From positions 377,001 through 441,000 of the forward strand of contig CM034110.1 in NCBI GenBank assembly GCA_019914945.1: 64,000 bases of DNA, written 5' to 3'. The notes under the pieces were generated by a model. That model was not told where the DNA came from, searched no databases, and was given only the letters and a program-made list of their open reading frames with translations. The first letter of the stretch is position 1, and every line of letters starts with the position of its first letter. Below are positions 22,935 through 33,518 of this stretch, piece after piece. The DNA is from Typha latifolia. Taxonomy: Eukaryota; Streptophyta; Magnoliopsida; Poales; Typhaceae. The position numbers and the translations under genes are program-made.

Positions 22935-25900
22935 AGGATGCGCTAAAGCTAAAAAATACGCATACTTGTTGAGGCGATCTACCACCACCCGTCTTTGTCC
23001 TTTGGCACACTTCACAAGCCTTGACATAGGCCTGCACTTCCTTCTTCATCCCAGCCCATATGCAACTCTGACTCAACCTTTTGTAGGTGCGTAACACCTT
23101 TTCATGTCAGCCACAGGAGAGTCATGGAAGTGGTGCATCAACTCCAAGCGCAATTGATGGTCAGCTGGAATAATAATCTTTCCCTTCTCTATCAAGAGTC
23201 CGTCCCTCATCAACACCCCTTGTTTACAATTAGGATCTGCAGCAAGGTCATCTATCATCTTTTTGGCTTCCGAATCATTCTTGTAGGCCTGCCGCAGCTG
23301 TTGGAAAAAGGAAAAAATCGGTGCTGAATTGGCTGCCAACTCGGCTGGGTTCGGTCATCTGGATAAGGCGTCGACGATGCTGTTTTTAGTCCCTCTTTTG
23401 CACATGATCTCGTAGTCATACCCGAGTAGCTTGGACACCCATCTCTGTTTGGCTGGTGTGTGAATGCGCTGCCCAATAAAATACGGTAAACTCCTTTGAT
23501 CCGTGCGGATCGTGAAGCGCCGCCCGATGAGATAAGGCCTCCATTTGGTGATAGTATGGATGATGACGAGCATCTCTCTCTTTCATAGGTTGATAGCAGC
23601 TGTGAACGCTCGGAAAGAGCCTTGCTCATGTAGGCTACAGGCCTTCCTTCTTGCATTAAAACCGCCCCCACATCGACTCTGGATGCATCGCACTCAATGG
23701 TGAACGGTTTGGTAAAATCTGCTAAGGCAAGGACCGGAGATGAGACCATTACCTTCTTCAAGGCTTCAAATGCTTACCTAGCTTTGTTCGTCCATGAGAA
23801 TGCCCCCTTTCGTAGCAAGGCCATGAGAGGAGTTGCCACCTTGCCTTAATTCGCTACAAACCGACGATAGTGGCCAATTAAACTAAGGAAACCATGCAGT
23901 TCCTTGGTAGTCTTTGGCAATGACCAATCCACCATGCTTTGGATCTTCTTAGGGTTTGCTTCCACTCCATCTGTTGATATGATGTGACCCAGGTAGTCGA
24001 TCTTTTATTGCCCCCATGAACACTTGGAGTCCTTTATCTTTAGCTCGTGCTGCCGAAGTAGTCTAAAAACTGTCCGAAGATATCCCAAATGTTTCTCCCA
24101 TGTGCAACTGTATACCAATATATCATCAAAGAATATTAGCACATATTGCCTTAGGTGAGGCCTAAAGATATCAGTCATCAAGCTCTGGAAAGTGGTTGGG
24201 GCGTTGGTAAGATCGAAAGGCATGCCTAAGAACTCATAGTATCCATCATGAGTTCTAAACGCCGTCTTGTACACGTCAGATGATTCGACTCTGATTTGAT
24301 GGCATCCAGTTTTCAAATCCAATTTCGAAAAATAACATGCACCAGCTAGTTCATCCAACAACTCTTCAATCACTGGAATGGAGTACCGATCCTTGACGGT
24401 GATGGAATTGAGAGCTCGATAGTCCACACAGAACCACCATGATCTGTCCTTCTTCCGCACAAGTAAGACCGGTGAAGAATAGGAGCTTCTACTTGGCCTT
24501 ATCACCCCGGTGGACAGCATCTCCTGGACTATCTTTGATATAGCCTCTTTTTAGATGAATGGGTATCGGTATGGCCTCACATTGGTTGGACCCGCCCCTA
24601 GCAAGATCTCAATGCGATGGTCTTGCGCTTTAGGTGGTGGCAGTCCATGGGGCTACTGGAATACATCTTTGAATTCCTGCAAAACAACCTTTAAGTTAGC
24701 GGGTAAGGCTGTTGAATCCTCCATGTTTTGAGTCCCCTCGATGAGTTGCATGAGGAACCCACGGCACCCGAGTTTTGGGAACCCTTCTAGGGATTGAAGT
24801 GCTCCAAAAGGTTTCTTGTTTGATGCTGCCGTTAATTGGATCGGGTTGCCTTCGTATCTAAACTCCATTGCCATGGTGGTGAAATTGAAGGTAACTAGCC
24901 CAAGAGTCCATAGCCATTGCACCCGAAGCACCATGTCGGCCCCTCGAAGAGCCAACGGGTAGAAGTCAATTCGAAAGGTGTGGCCTTGAATTTGTAGCTG
25001 TACCTTGCGGCATATTCCCTCAGTCCTCAACACAGTGTCGTCCCCGATGATCACATCAAAGTCATTAAAAGGCTCCGACTCTAATCCCAACTGCCTCACC
25101 ATCCATAGATCCACAAAGTTGTGGGTGCTTCCTGAATCAATAAGAATTAGGATATTTTTCTTCTTAATCATACCTTTGACTCGAAGGGTTTTTGGAGTCG
25201 ACTTGCCGGCAAGCGAAGAGAGGGAGAGTTCGGCTTGAATTTCTAGCGAGTTGTCTTCCTCGATGTGATGCATTTCTTCCACTTGCTACCCTTCAAGATC
25301 TTCAATAGGATCTTCCTCAATCATCTCTTCCATGAGCATGATGGCTGCAGGCTGTTTGGCACATTTATGGCCTGGTGTGAAGCGCTCATCGCAATAGAAA
25401 CATAAGCCCTTTGAACGCCGATCTTCGATCTCTGCTGGTGTGAGGTGTCGCCCTATCACCCTTGGCTGTCCCCTAGATTCAGGGCCTGTCTGTGGAGGGT
25501 TTGGCCGATTAAGGTTTGGCCGAGCCCACCCCGAACGTGCCACTCTCGAGACCGACAGTCTGGTGTTAACACGCGGGTCCGTAACACTCCAATTGAGGCG
25601 GTGAGTAGCCTTCAATTCCTTTATCTTTTCTTCCACCATTCAAGCCGCTGAGAAGGCCTCTAGTAAGGATGCAGGACGGGTAGCCTTAACTTCCGCTTGG
25701 ATATCACGACGAAGCTCGGAGATGAAAGTACTTTTAAGGGCTGAGTTCGACCACCCGTGGAGTTTATTGCTGATTCTTTTGAACTCCTCTTGATAGGCTC
25801 TAATAGAAGTCTTTTGGGTTAGTTTCGTCAAGGTGGCTTAGAAGTATTCATAGTCCGAAGGTCCGAAATGCACACAAAGCGCGTTGGCGAACGAGTCTAT

Positions 25901-26708
25901 TGTTGATTATTTCGAACTCCTCTTGATAGGCTCTAACAGAAGTCTTTTGGGTTAGTTTCGTCAAGGTGGCTTGGAAGTCTTCATAGTCCGAAGGTCCAAA
26001 ACGCACACAAAGCGCGTTGGCGAACTCTTCCCAAGTGGTGAAGGGACGCGCATGATGTGTTGCTTGATACCACCTCACCGCTACATCTTCAAGGTGGAAT
26101 GAGGCCAATAACACCTTTTGATGATTAGGTGTCCTTTGATATATGAATAATTGTTCCACCATATAAATCCAATCCAACGGGTCCCCACCGCTGAATCTAG
26201 GGAAATCGATTCGAACGGTGTGCGGTTGTAGCATTTAGTCATGCCTGTTCTCACGTCCTCAATGAAACGGCTCTTGTTGTTGGGCCCTTAGCTGATGAGG
26301 GAGTTCCTCCCACTCATCCCAAGGCTCCTCCTTTGGGTGTGGGGCCATAGGTTCCCTCGGGTGAAAGGGAGGTAAGTCGGTGCGGCGCCCATGCGGCTCG
26401 TCGTATTGTCTCCAAGGTTCCTCCAGGATCGATCCTCGACGGTTCCCCTCTCTAAGTAAGGGGGGTTCTTCATGTCTTCTATGACGCCCAGGGGTACGTC
26501 TCGGAAAGTATTCATTCCTATCAGCAAGGGTGGCTTTGACCTCCAACAAAGTTTGTGCCATAAGCGCTAGGGTTTGCGCGAGATCAGGCGGTCTTTCTAT
26601 CCGTCCTCGAGAACTCTAAGGGGATGGGGATCTTGACATAGCCACGCAGTCAATCTCCACGCCTTGATCACTGACTTGCTTAGCCGCCTTGGATCTTGTG
26701 GTAACCAT
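22935..26708 (-). pseudogene. Broken Gag-Pol polyprotein of the first Ty3/gypsy element
   Basis: Gag would start at 26,708 (MVTTRSK). The capsid region (WIYMVEQLF...FHLEDVAVRWYQ) lies at 25,848-26,234, the CCHC finger CFYCDERFTPGHKC near 25,380-25,420, and retropepsin LIDSGSTHNF near 25,130. Reverse transcriptase 24,005-24,520 has FFDDILVYS; RNase H 23,355-23,761 has IECDAS. The integrase zinc finger lies at 22,990-23,150 (HHFHDSP, then CEVCQR). A 133-bp tandem duplication in gag, several stops and a small deletion after CEVCQRTKTG disable it. Chromodomain absent. Confidence 0.88.
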
Positions 26709-26728
26709 AGTGGTCCGAGGAAGTTGGG

Positions 26729-26740
26729 CTCTGATACTAG
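26729..26740 (-). other. Primer-binding site, initiator Met-tRNA type
   Basis: The minus strand reads CTAGTATCAGAG immediately inside the 5' LTR, one base different from the usual TGGTATCAGAGC. Confidence 0.8.
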
Positions 26741-26741
26741 T

Positions 26742-27319
26742 TGTTACGAACCAACCTAATCTGATCCACTTGGTAGCCCTCCAATGGCTAGATGAATGCT
26801 AGGGTTAGATCTTGGTGTGAAGGGGGAGAAGTTGTTGTGGAAGAGGGTGGTTAGAGCCTGGAAGAGGTCGACTAAAAACTTGGGCGGTAGGAGAAGGGAG
26901 GGAGAGGGCGCCAATTGCTAGAGTCAAGAGAGAAGAAGATGAGGCTAAAACCAATTCCAATCCAGATAAAAAAAATCTCAATTAGGGTTTCCTCCACATA
27001 TATATAGAGGCTCACCCTAAGGACTTCATAATTAACACAAAAACACTCTAAACAACCCTAACAATCCCTAATTTAACCCACACTTTCGCTGCGGTGCGTT
27101 CGAACGCGCCTGATTGCGTTCAAATGCGAAATTTCCGTTCTCTGTCGATGTGAACGTGATGCAGGTGTTCGAATGGCCGCGTTCAAACACACCCATTTGC
27201 CTTCGAACGCACCCTGACAAAAATATATTTTATTGATTCTACTTACTCAACTAGATAAATAGACTCATTGCCATGAACCCAATATCACGCGTGGAGCCCA
27301 TATGGATCGAATCGTATCA
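26742..27319 (-). repeat. 5' LTR of the first Ty3/gypsy element
   Basis: TG...CA-bounded (TGTTACGAACC on the plus strand to CGAATCGTATCA). About 250 bp shorter than the related LTRs at 41,405 and 47,243 because a block next to the TGTTACG end is missing. It carries a TTCGAA-rich block at 27,085-27,215. Confidence 0.85.
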
Positions 27320-27648
27320 AATGATACCAAATAAAAGAAAAATTAGATTAGTAAGTAGATGAGCTCTTTAAATAGAATGTGAGGAGAAAGATGAGTATAT
27401 TTTCTTCTTTTGAAAAGAATAAACAGGGATCAAATGAATAACAATTTTTTTTTTCTCTCTGACAAAAAAGAAGAAGCAAAAACACGTTCATCTAAAAACA
27501 ATGAAATTGGGTTATTTTCCAGAGAAAACATGAAAAAAAATTGTAAAGTGAAAATTGACTTAGACTTCTATTATACATATAATGGAAATATGAAATAGAA
27601 AAATAAAATTATCAAGTAAAACTTAACTTAGCTTCACTTAATATACAT

Positions 27649-27679
<31 letters not shown>

Positions 27680-27769
27680 ATTTTTATTTATTTATAAAAT
27701 ATAAAACGACCATATGAAAAGAAATATTAAAACTTTTGATCTAACCCGTAATTAAATCGAAAGTATCTT
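27320..27769. other. Intergenic, AT-rich
   Basis: No gene seen. An (AC)n run followed by (AT)n lies near 27,650-27,680. Confidence 0.5.
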
Positions 27770-28050
27770 CTACAAAATCATTCATTACGGGTAGACGAAC
27801 TCGTTAAAAAGCATTGTGTGCACATTCTCATTGATTCGGGGAGTACACACAACTTTCTAGATAAGAGATTAGTGAGGAGATTGGGTTTGGATGCCGTATC
27901 GACCACGGGATTTGACGTTGCTATAGGAGACGGCACAAAGCTTAAAGTGGAGAGCATGTGTTGTCGGGTCGGTATACAGGTACAAGGACACGACATCATT
28001 GTGGACTTGTATCCGTTAGCACTACGAGGAGCGGACATTGTCCTTAGTAA
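27770..28050 (+). pseudogene. Isolated retropepsin (aspartic protease) fragment of a Ty3/gypsy element
   Basis: An open frame contains the active-site word HILIDSGSTHNFLD and continues through LVRRLGLDA, IGDGTKLKVES and DLYPLALRGADIVL, which spans most of a gypsy protease. It is closest in wording to the protease of the element at 51,720-60,391, but has the intact DSGS site where that copy reads DTES. No gag, RT or LTR adjoins it; an (AT)n run follows at 28,050-28,083. Probably a fragment left by deletion or capture. A protein use is not supported by anything else here. Confidence 0.8.
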
Positions 28051-28083
<33 letters not shown>

Positions 28084-28085
<2 letters not shown>

Positions 28086-29460
28086 AGCATGATCAAAGTA
28101 ATGCATTCATATAACATGCTCATTTTATTTTTAAATATAACTCATATGTGTTAATAACATTGCTCAAGTAAAATTGGTATCATAATAATACTGGTCTAAC
28201 ATGTTATTAAGAGTAATTAATACAATTACTTTCATGTTCACTATTATGCTAATTTTTGTCAGTTTAATCTATAAAAACTATAATAGATAACATTTATCTA
28301 ACTTATTTAATAAGTATTAAGTTGTATTAAATATGATTAACGCTTTACAAATGGAACGAATTCATCATTAGAAATAGTTAATAGAGGTACCATCTAATCC
28401 ATTATTATGGAAAATACAATCAACTTATAATAACTATTATTATAATTTTTTATCCTTAATATTTAGCTAAATTAATTTATTGAGGCCAACAAAGCATACA
28501 ACTCTAAAATGAAAAGCTAATAAACAAAATTGCACAAGTCCTTGGGCCAACCCATAACCCAATCATTTGGGCTGTAGGCTAAAACCAAGCCACTAAACCA
28601 ACAAGTGGGCTAGGCCCAAGGCCCAACTCACGATTAGGGTTGCTATCTAACCGCAGCTCAAATAACAGGTAGCACAACTTGTGGTGGGTCGTGGCTGAAA
28701 CCACAACCCACACAACCATGGTGGGTTGAGTCCGGCCAACATCCCTCTTCACCACGGAGGGAGGGGAAAAGACTCAACCTACCATCACCAACGACCACCA
28801 TACTAATGGTCCAACCCACACCAATTGGACATGGGATTCTAACCAAAGAAATTGAGGGAAACCAAAAGAGAATAGGAGAACGCCGATAGGAATGGTTAAT
28901 GACAAACAAACTATTCCTATTGTTGGAAGCTCGAATCAAGTGACCGAGCCATGAAAGCTGGAATGGGGAGCATCAACACCATCCTCTCATGGAGAGGAAC
29001 ATGATAGACAAGAGAGACATGGCCAGAGTTGACAATAATAATCAGAAGTATATTGAGAAATTGGCGAGGGAGGCTACGAGGTGTAGCGTCCACCAAAACT
29101 TAGACTACTAACGACACAAGGTCATTGAAGAGAAATTTATAAGCAAATATTTCCCTTTAATTTTCTTTATGAACCTACTTGTAATGCATATACTCATACA
29201 AGGATGGACCTCTTACACACTTTTCATATTTTGAAATATTTAGAAATATATTGCAAATGACATAAACTTTAAATATACAATCAAAGAACCATTAACTAAT
29301 TAAAATAGAGCTTAATTAGAAAATACAAGCATGCATGCCTCACCTTATTTGCATCTCATGTTATATAATAATACCATCGTCTATGCAATGACATCAGTAG
29401 GGAATGAGATGAAGTCGACGAGCTACCCTCTTATTCAAATCCCACCATTTTTTTCTCCTC
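28084..29460. other. Intergenic, possible old repeat at 28,500-29,110
   Basis: A less AT-rich block at about 28,500-29,110 stands out from its surroundings and may be a transposon remnant, but no motif was recognised. The rest is plain AT-rich sequence. Confidence 0.35.
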
Positions 29461-29462
29461 CA

Positions 29463-29586
29463 AAGTAACCCAAGCCTCCATTCCCACATCAAAAAAAAAA
29501 AAAAAAAAAATTCTTTGCATGGGCACGAGGCCGGCCACAGCCAACCTTTCCCACCGCCTCTCTTTCTCCCTCCCTCTCTCTCTCTC

Positions 29587-29638
<52 letters not shown>

Positions 29639-31733
29639 CGAGGCCAGCCTATCACTGTCGCCGCCATCTTTGGAAACCGCCATTGCCACCTCCACGAGCG
29701 CCGGTGAGCTCTTTCTCCTTCTCTTTCTTCTCTCTCTCTCTCACTATCTCTCTCTCTCTCTTTCTCTTTTTCTTACTTTGGGCTTAGGCCCGTCGGAGCC
29801 GAGCCGCCGGCAAGAGGCCGGCAGCTGGCTGGCCACCAGCTTCCGGTGCCCTCCCCGCCGGCCCAGGTCCGCACCTCCCTCTTCCTTCCCTTCTCTTCTC
29901 TTCTTCTTCTTCCTTCTTCTTCCTTCTTTTCTTCTTCTTCCTCAACTACTTCTTCTCTTCTTATTTTTCTGCAACAGTGCTGGGCCGAGCCCAGCACTGT
30001 AGCGGCCAAGCCCAGCACTAGTGATCTATTATTATTTTTAATTTTATTATTTATTTATTTAGGTATTTCTGTCTTAATTAATACAAATAGATTTAGACAT
30101 TATTTCTTTTAATAATAATACATATTCATCATTATGATTATTGTTAATTAAAGTTTATTGATGATTAATTAGGTTATAAACTATTACACATAAATATAGG
30201 TAATACTTATATTTATTTATTTACTTATATGTATATTAGATTAATAGATAGATTTGTAAATTATAATTATTAGATTTATATTCTAATATTCTTATGATAT
30301 ACATTTTAAGTAATTCTATTAATTTATTATATATTGTTATTTTTGTACCAAATAAAATACTAGGCTTATGTATTTATTTATTATTTTATAAAGTAATCTC
30401 TAATTAATCAAGATATAATTATAGTTAGGTTTTCATCTATATTTTTATTTTTATTTTTATCTGTAATTAAAAATCTAGCTAGTTATAAAGATAAGTAAAA
30501 ATTTTAAAACCTTCTAAATCATCATATATTACATGAACGGATTTTAATCAGATAAACGACTAACATCATACTACTTAAATAATTTCAAATTCCGACCCCC
30601 ATGTTCAAGATCCCGTGGACTTAGCTATCGAGGCTTGATCATTGTCGTAGCAACGTGAACGAGTGGTTGTTTGGTATTTGCAGTGGTGGTGAGTAGTCTT
30701 ATCCCTTAGACGCCTTTATCAAATTATGTTATATTATATATTATGTACATGCATGTTTTAGCCTCCAGCATGATTATATGACCTTATCTAGAGATGATTA
30801 CAATCGAGCATATTTTATCATGTATCTGATTATGTTGATTTGGGATATGAGCACATTGGTGATATATAGAGATGATGAGAGATGATTATACTGTTATAAT
30901 GTTATGTCTAGTTGATCTGTAGCATGAGTATGCATGTAATTGATTAGCATGAGTATACATGTGTTGACTACATGATCAGAGACTATATTGCATTATTTTT
31001 CTCTTGATTCCTGTTTCACCTAAATTCATGTTATGCATTGACTTATTATCGTACTGGATATATGCATATGATCTATCATTTAGAAGGAACGCATGAAATG
31101 TGATTGATAGGATAGTTGATAGAAAGCGTGAGGATACCCGAGTAGGCGCGAGGGTTAGGACATCACTAATTCGGGGTAAGGCCTATTCACTGAGCCTTTT
31201 GCTCATGACTCTCTTTATTTTTTTCTAATCCCCTCAGATATGTGGTACGTAATAACGACTTGAGATATCTTGAGAAGATATTTTAGAGCAATGATGAGGT
31301 GAGCTATAGATGCGAGACGGTATAGATGATAGTTTATATAGGAATTGAGCTGTACCCGTATTTGATATCTGTACTCTTTTGTATTAGACGATGAATTGTA
31401 TAATACAGGTCGAATCATAGTGTACTCTTATATTAATCGTTTTAGTTGTATCTTGATAGTTTGTTGTGGCCTATGTGGGTCCTACCAAATTATGTAGTAG
31501 TTTAATGTATATTATTGTGGACTGGGATATTCATATGTTAACAGATTTATTTGGTTAATGATCTAGTGATAAATTATGTGATCATGGATAGGTTAGCATG
31601 TTTTATTTGATGATGTCATGATTATATGTGCAGAGGAGAATATCTATGTGTGACAGGCCTCGCTCGACTTGTTGCGTGTGCCGCGCGTGCCGTGTGGGCA
31701 CGTGGGCGTGCACGTGCCGGGCGGGGGCGTTAT
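29463..31733 (+). mobile_element. Large solo LTR (2.3 kb), inverted relative to the one at 55,939
   Basis: Matches the reverse complement of 55,939-58,664: near the left end TAACCCAAGCC, a long CT-rich tract with TGCTGGGCCGAGCCCAGCAC, a central GTGGACTTAGCTATCGAGGC, and a right end with CACACGGCACG-like sequence running into GGGGGCGTTATA. No gag-pol lies between or beside. LTRs of 2-3 kb are typical of the plant Tekay/Del group of Ty3/gypsy, which I infer as its class. The ends are worn and no target duplication was found. Confidence 0.75.
29567..29635. repeat. (CT)n microsatellite inside the solo LTR
   Basis: Long CT run, continued by shorter CT/CTT runs to about 29,950. The related LTR at 58,280-58,470 has the same GA-rich character. 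Confidence 0.85.
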
Positions 31734-32735
31734 AGAAGCACACTTCTCTCTAGCAAAAATTCCCTCCTCGACTCCACCCATGCCGGCTTCCCCCACCTGA
31801 AATTTGCATCGTTCAACAGAAGACGTAACCAACTATTAAAGAAGTAGAAGTCCATACTACTATGATCGCCGCTATTATTCACATAATCTTCCACCACCTT
31901 CCTCGTCTTGTCGGTCGCAAGCATCATCCCCTTCGACCCCTAAAGCTTCCCCACGAAGTTCGCATGGATACTTTACTTTATGCTCCTCAGCTCCTACTCG
32001 AGCCATCATTTCTCGTGCTAATCTTTGTCATCTTCTATTAAGACGGCTAGACATGATCATCGGGCGAGGCGGGCCAGGTTCATGCCAACCGGGCTTAAGT
32101 ATTTGTTCATAGCCTGACCCACCAATTACTTGGGCCGGTCCGGATTCGGGCCGAGCTAGAATATTCAAGCCCATTACCGCCCACTAGACCATTAGATATC
32201 GAGCTTGAGTTGGATATAATAAGTCTAATATAATTAGTTAAATATAAAAATATTATATTTTATTGAGTCAAGTTTAATAGGCTTATATGAAGATATTTTA
32301 ATTATTTTTCATATGAACATACTTATATATATATTGATATATAGTTTACTAAATATCCAATGTGGGACTAAAAAAAATATTGAAATATGCATGCATTATG
32401 AATTGGGCTATAGATGAGGGTAGTGGATTAAGCTTTCGAATCGGGTCGACAGGCAAATGCTTAGCCCATGCTGCCCACTACCATCTCGGGCTCGGGTCAG
32501 GCCTAAATCAGGCTCGGGTCGGGCTTAGCCCGATTAAAACCGGGTGGGTTCGGGCCGGATTTAGGCGAGTTGGGCCCAATGATCATGTCTAAAGACGACA
32601 GAGGACATAACTAAGGTACAAAGATTTCTAAAGAGGAATCCACCTAGCGGCTCCATCCTTGATCGAGTGTCAACTACGATCATGGCGGTCGATGCCCTCT
32701 TCGCATTTTTGACCAAATAATCCCTCTCCATATTT
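31734..32735 (-). pseudogene. BAHD acyltransferase pseudogene fragment
   Basis: On the minus strand, from about 32,730 downward, an open stretch reads VVDTRSRMEPLGGFLFRNLC, like the region after the BAHD core where VDxRxRxxPPLxxGYFGN is usual. After the MITE it resumes, and near 31,760-31,830 reads FFNSWLRLLLNDANFRWGKP, a worn form of the family's C-terminal DFGWGKP motif (Asp to Asn, Gly to Arg). There are stops and a frameshift between. The HXXXD site and N-terminal half are not seen. The right end of a solo LTR abuts its 3' side. The substrate cannot be guessed. Confidence 0.7.
32048..32591. mobile_element. hAT-like MITE inside the BAHD pseudogene
   Basis: Inverted ends TAGACATGATCATCGGGC and GCCCAATGATCATGTCTA. 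Flanks AAGACGGC (32,040-32,047) and AAGACGAC (32,592-32,599) make an 8-bp target duplication with one mismatch. The ends are rich in GGGC/GCCC words and the middle is AT-rich. Related copies occur at 50,786-51,359 and 62,095-62,304. Confidence 0.85.
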
Positions 32736-33518
32736 TTTATCGCACCTCAAACTTAATAGTAAAATTGGTTCTACGACACTATAGCACTATATAAAATGTT
32801 GATGAGTTTAGCATTTGACATAGCCAAAAGTAAAATATTAATTATATCAACGTTTTATATTAGAAAACACTCAAGAATTAGAGTGTTTTATCATAAAAAT
32901 TTGAAAAATATAAATAAAAGTAAAATTTGGAGGAAGTAGTCTTTTTTGTTTATACAATGCTAAGCACAATTGATTGCGGGGAATAACTACTTAAGTCCCA
33001 ACTTATAAAATTTTTCTATATCTTCACAACAATATATTTTATATCTAAAATTAATAACCGAGCACAAAATTATGGCATTATAATTTTTTTTCTTTATATT
33101 TTTACCGATATCTTTCTCAGTTAGTATTTTTAATAATAAAACACTTAACTTATCAATATTTTATGTATATCCTCTTTTTCTAATTAAGCCTGAATTGTTC
33201 GGTTGTTTTGTTTCAATAACGTTTTATTTAAAGAAATACTGATTCGATCAATATTTTACTTTTGACGGGATAAAATGCTTAACAATTTAGTATATTTATA
33301 GCTACAGTGAAATAGACTATTTTTAGTATTAAGTTTGATATATATATATAGTATGCATGTACACTCTTCTATCCATGACGTGAGGCCAAGAAATCAAATG
33401 AAAATTTATAATACATCACATATTAGCCCTAAGAGTAAATGCAATTTGTACAAGACGATACCAGCGATCGATCACCAGAACATATAAATTGTTAGAGCTC
33501 AATTGGCACTTGAGAAGA
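32736..33518. other. 3' flank of the nitroreductase-like gene
   Basis: AT-rich, no gene recognised. It would contain the 3' UTR and polyadenylation site of the minus-strand gene ending at 33,519. Confidence 0.4.

Larger units (their letters stand above)
22738..27319 (-). mobile_element. Ty3/gypsy LTR retrotransposon, internally deleted
   Basis: Minus-strand order is 5' LTR (26,742-27,319), primer-binding site, gag, protease, reverse transcriptase, RNase H, start of integrase, and a stub of the 3' LTR (22,738 to about 22,934). The integrase core, chromodomain and inner part of the 3' LTR are missing: the sequence passes from integrase (VVDRLNKYAYF) straight into LTR sequence near 22,935. Both outer ends begin or end with the family TGTTACG / CGTATCA termini. 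No matching target duplication was found (GTATT against AATGA), so an end may have been rearranged. Confidence 0.9.

Noticed and set aside
29431..30112. Several Ser/Leu- or Arg/Glu-rich open frames
   Set aside because: Produced by CT microsatellites in the solo LTR.
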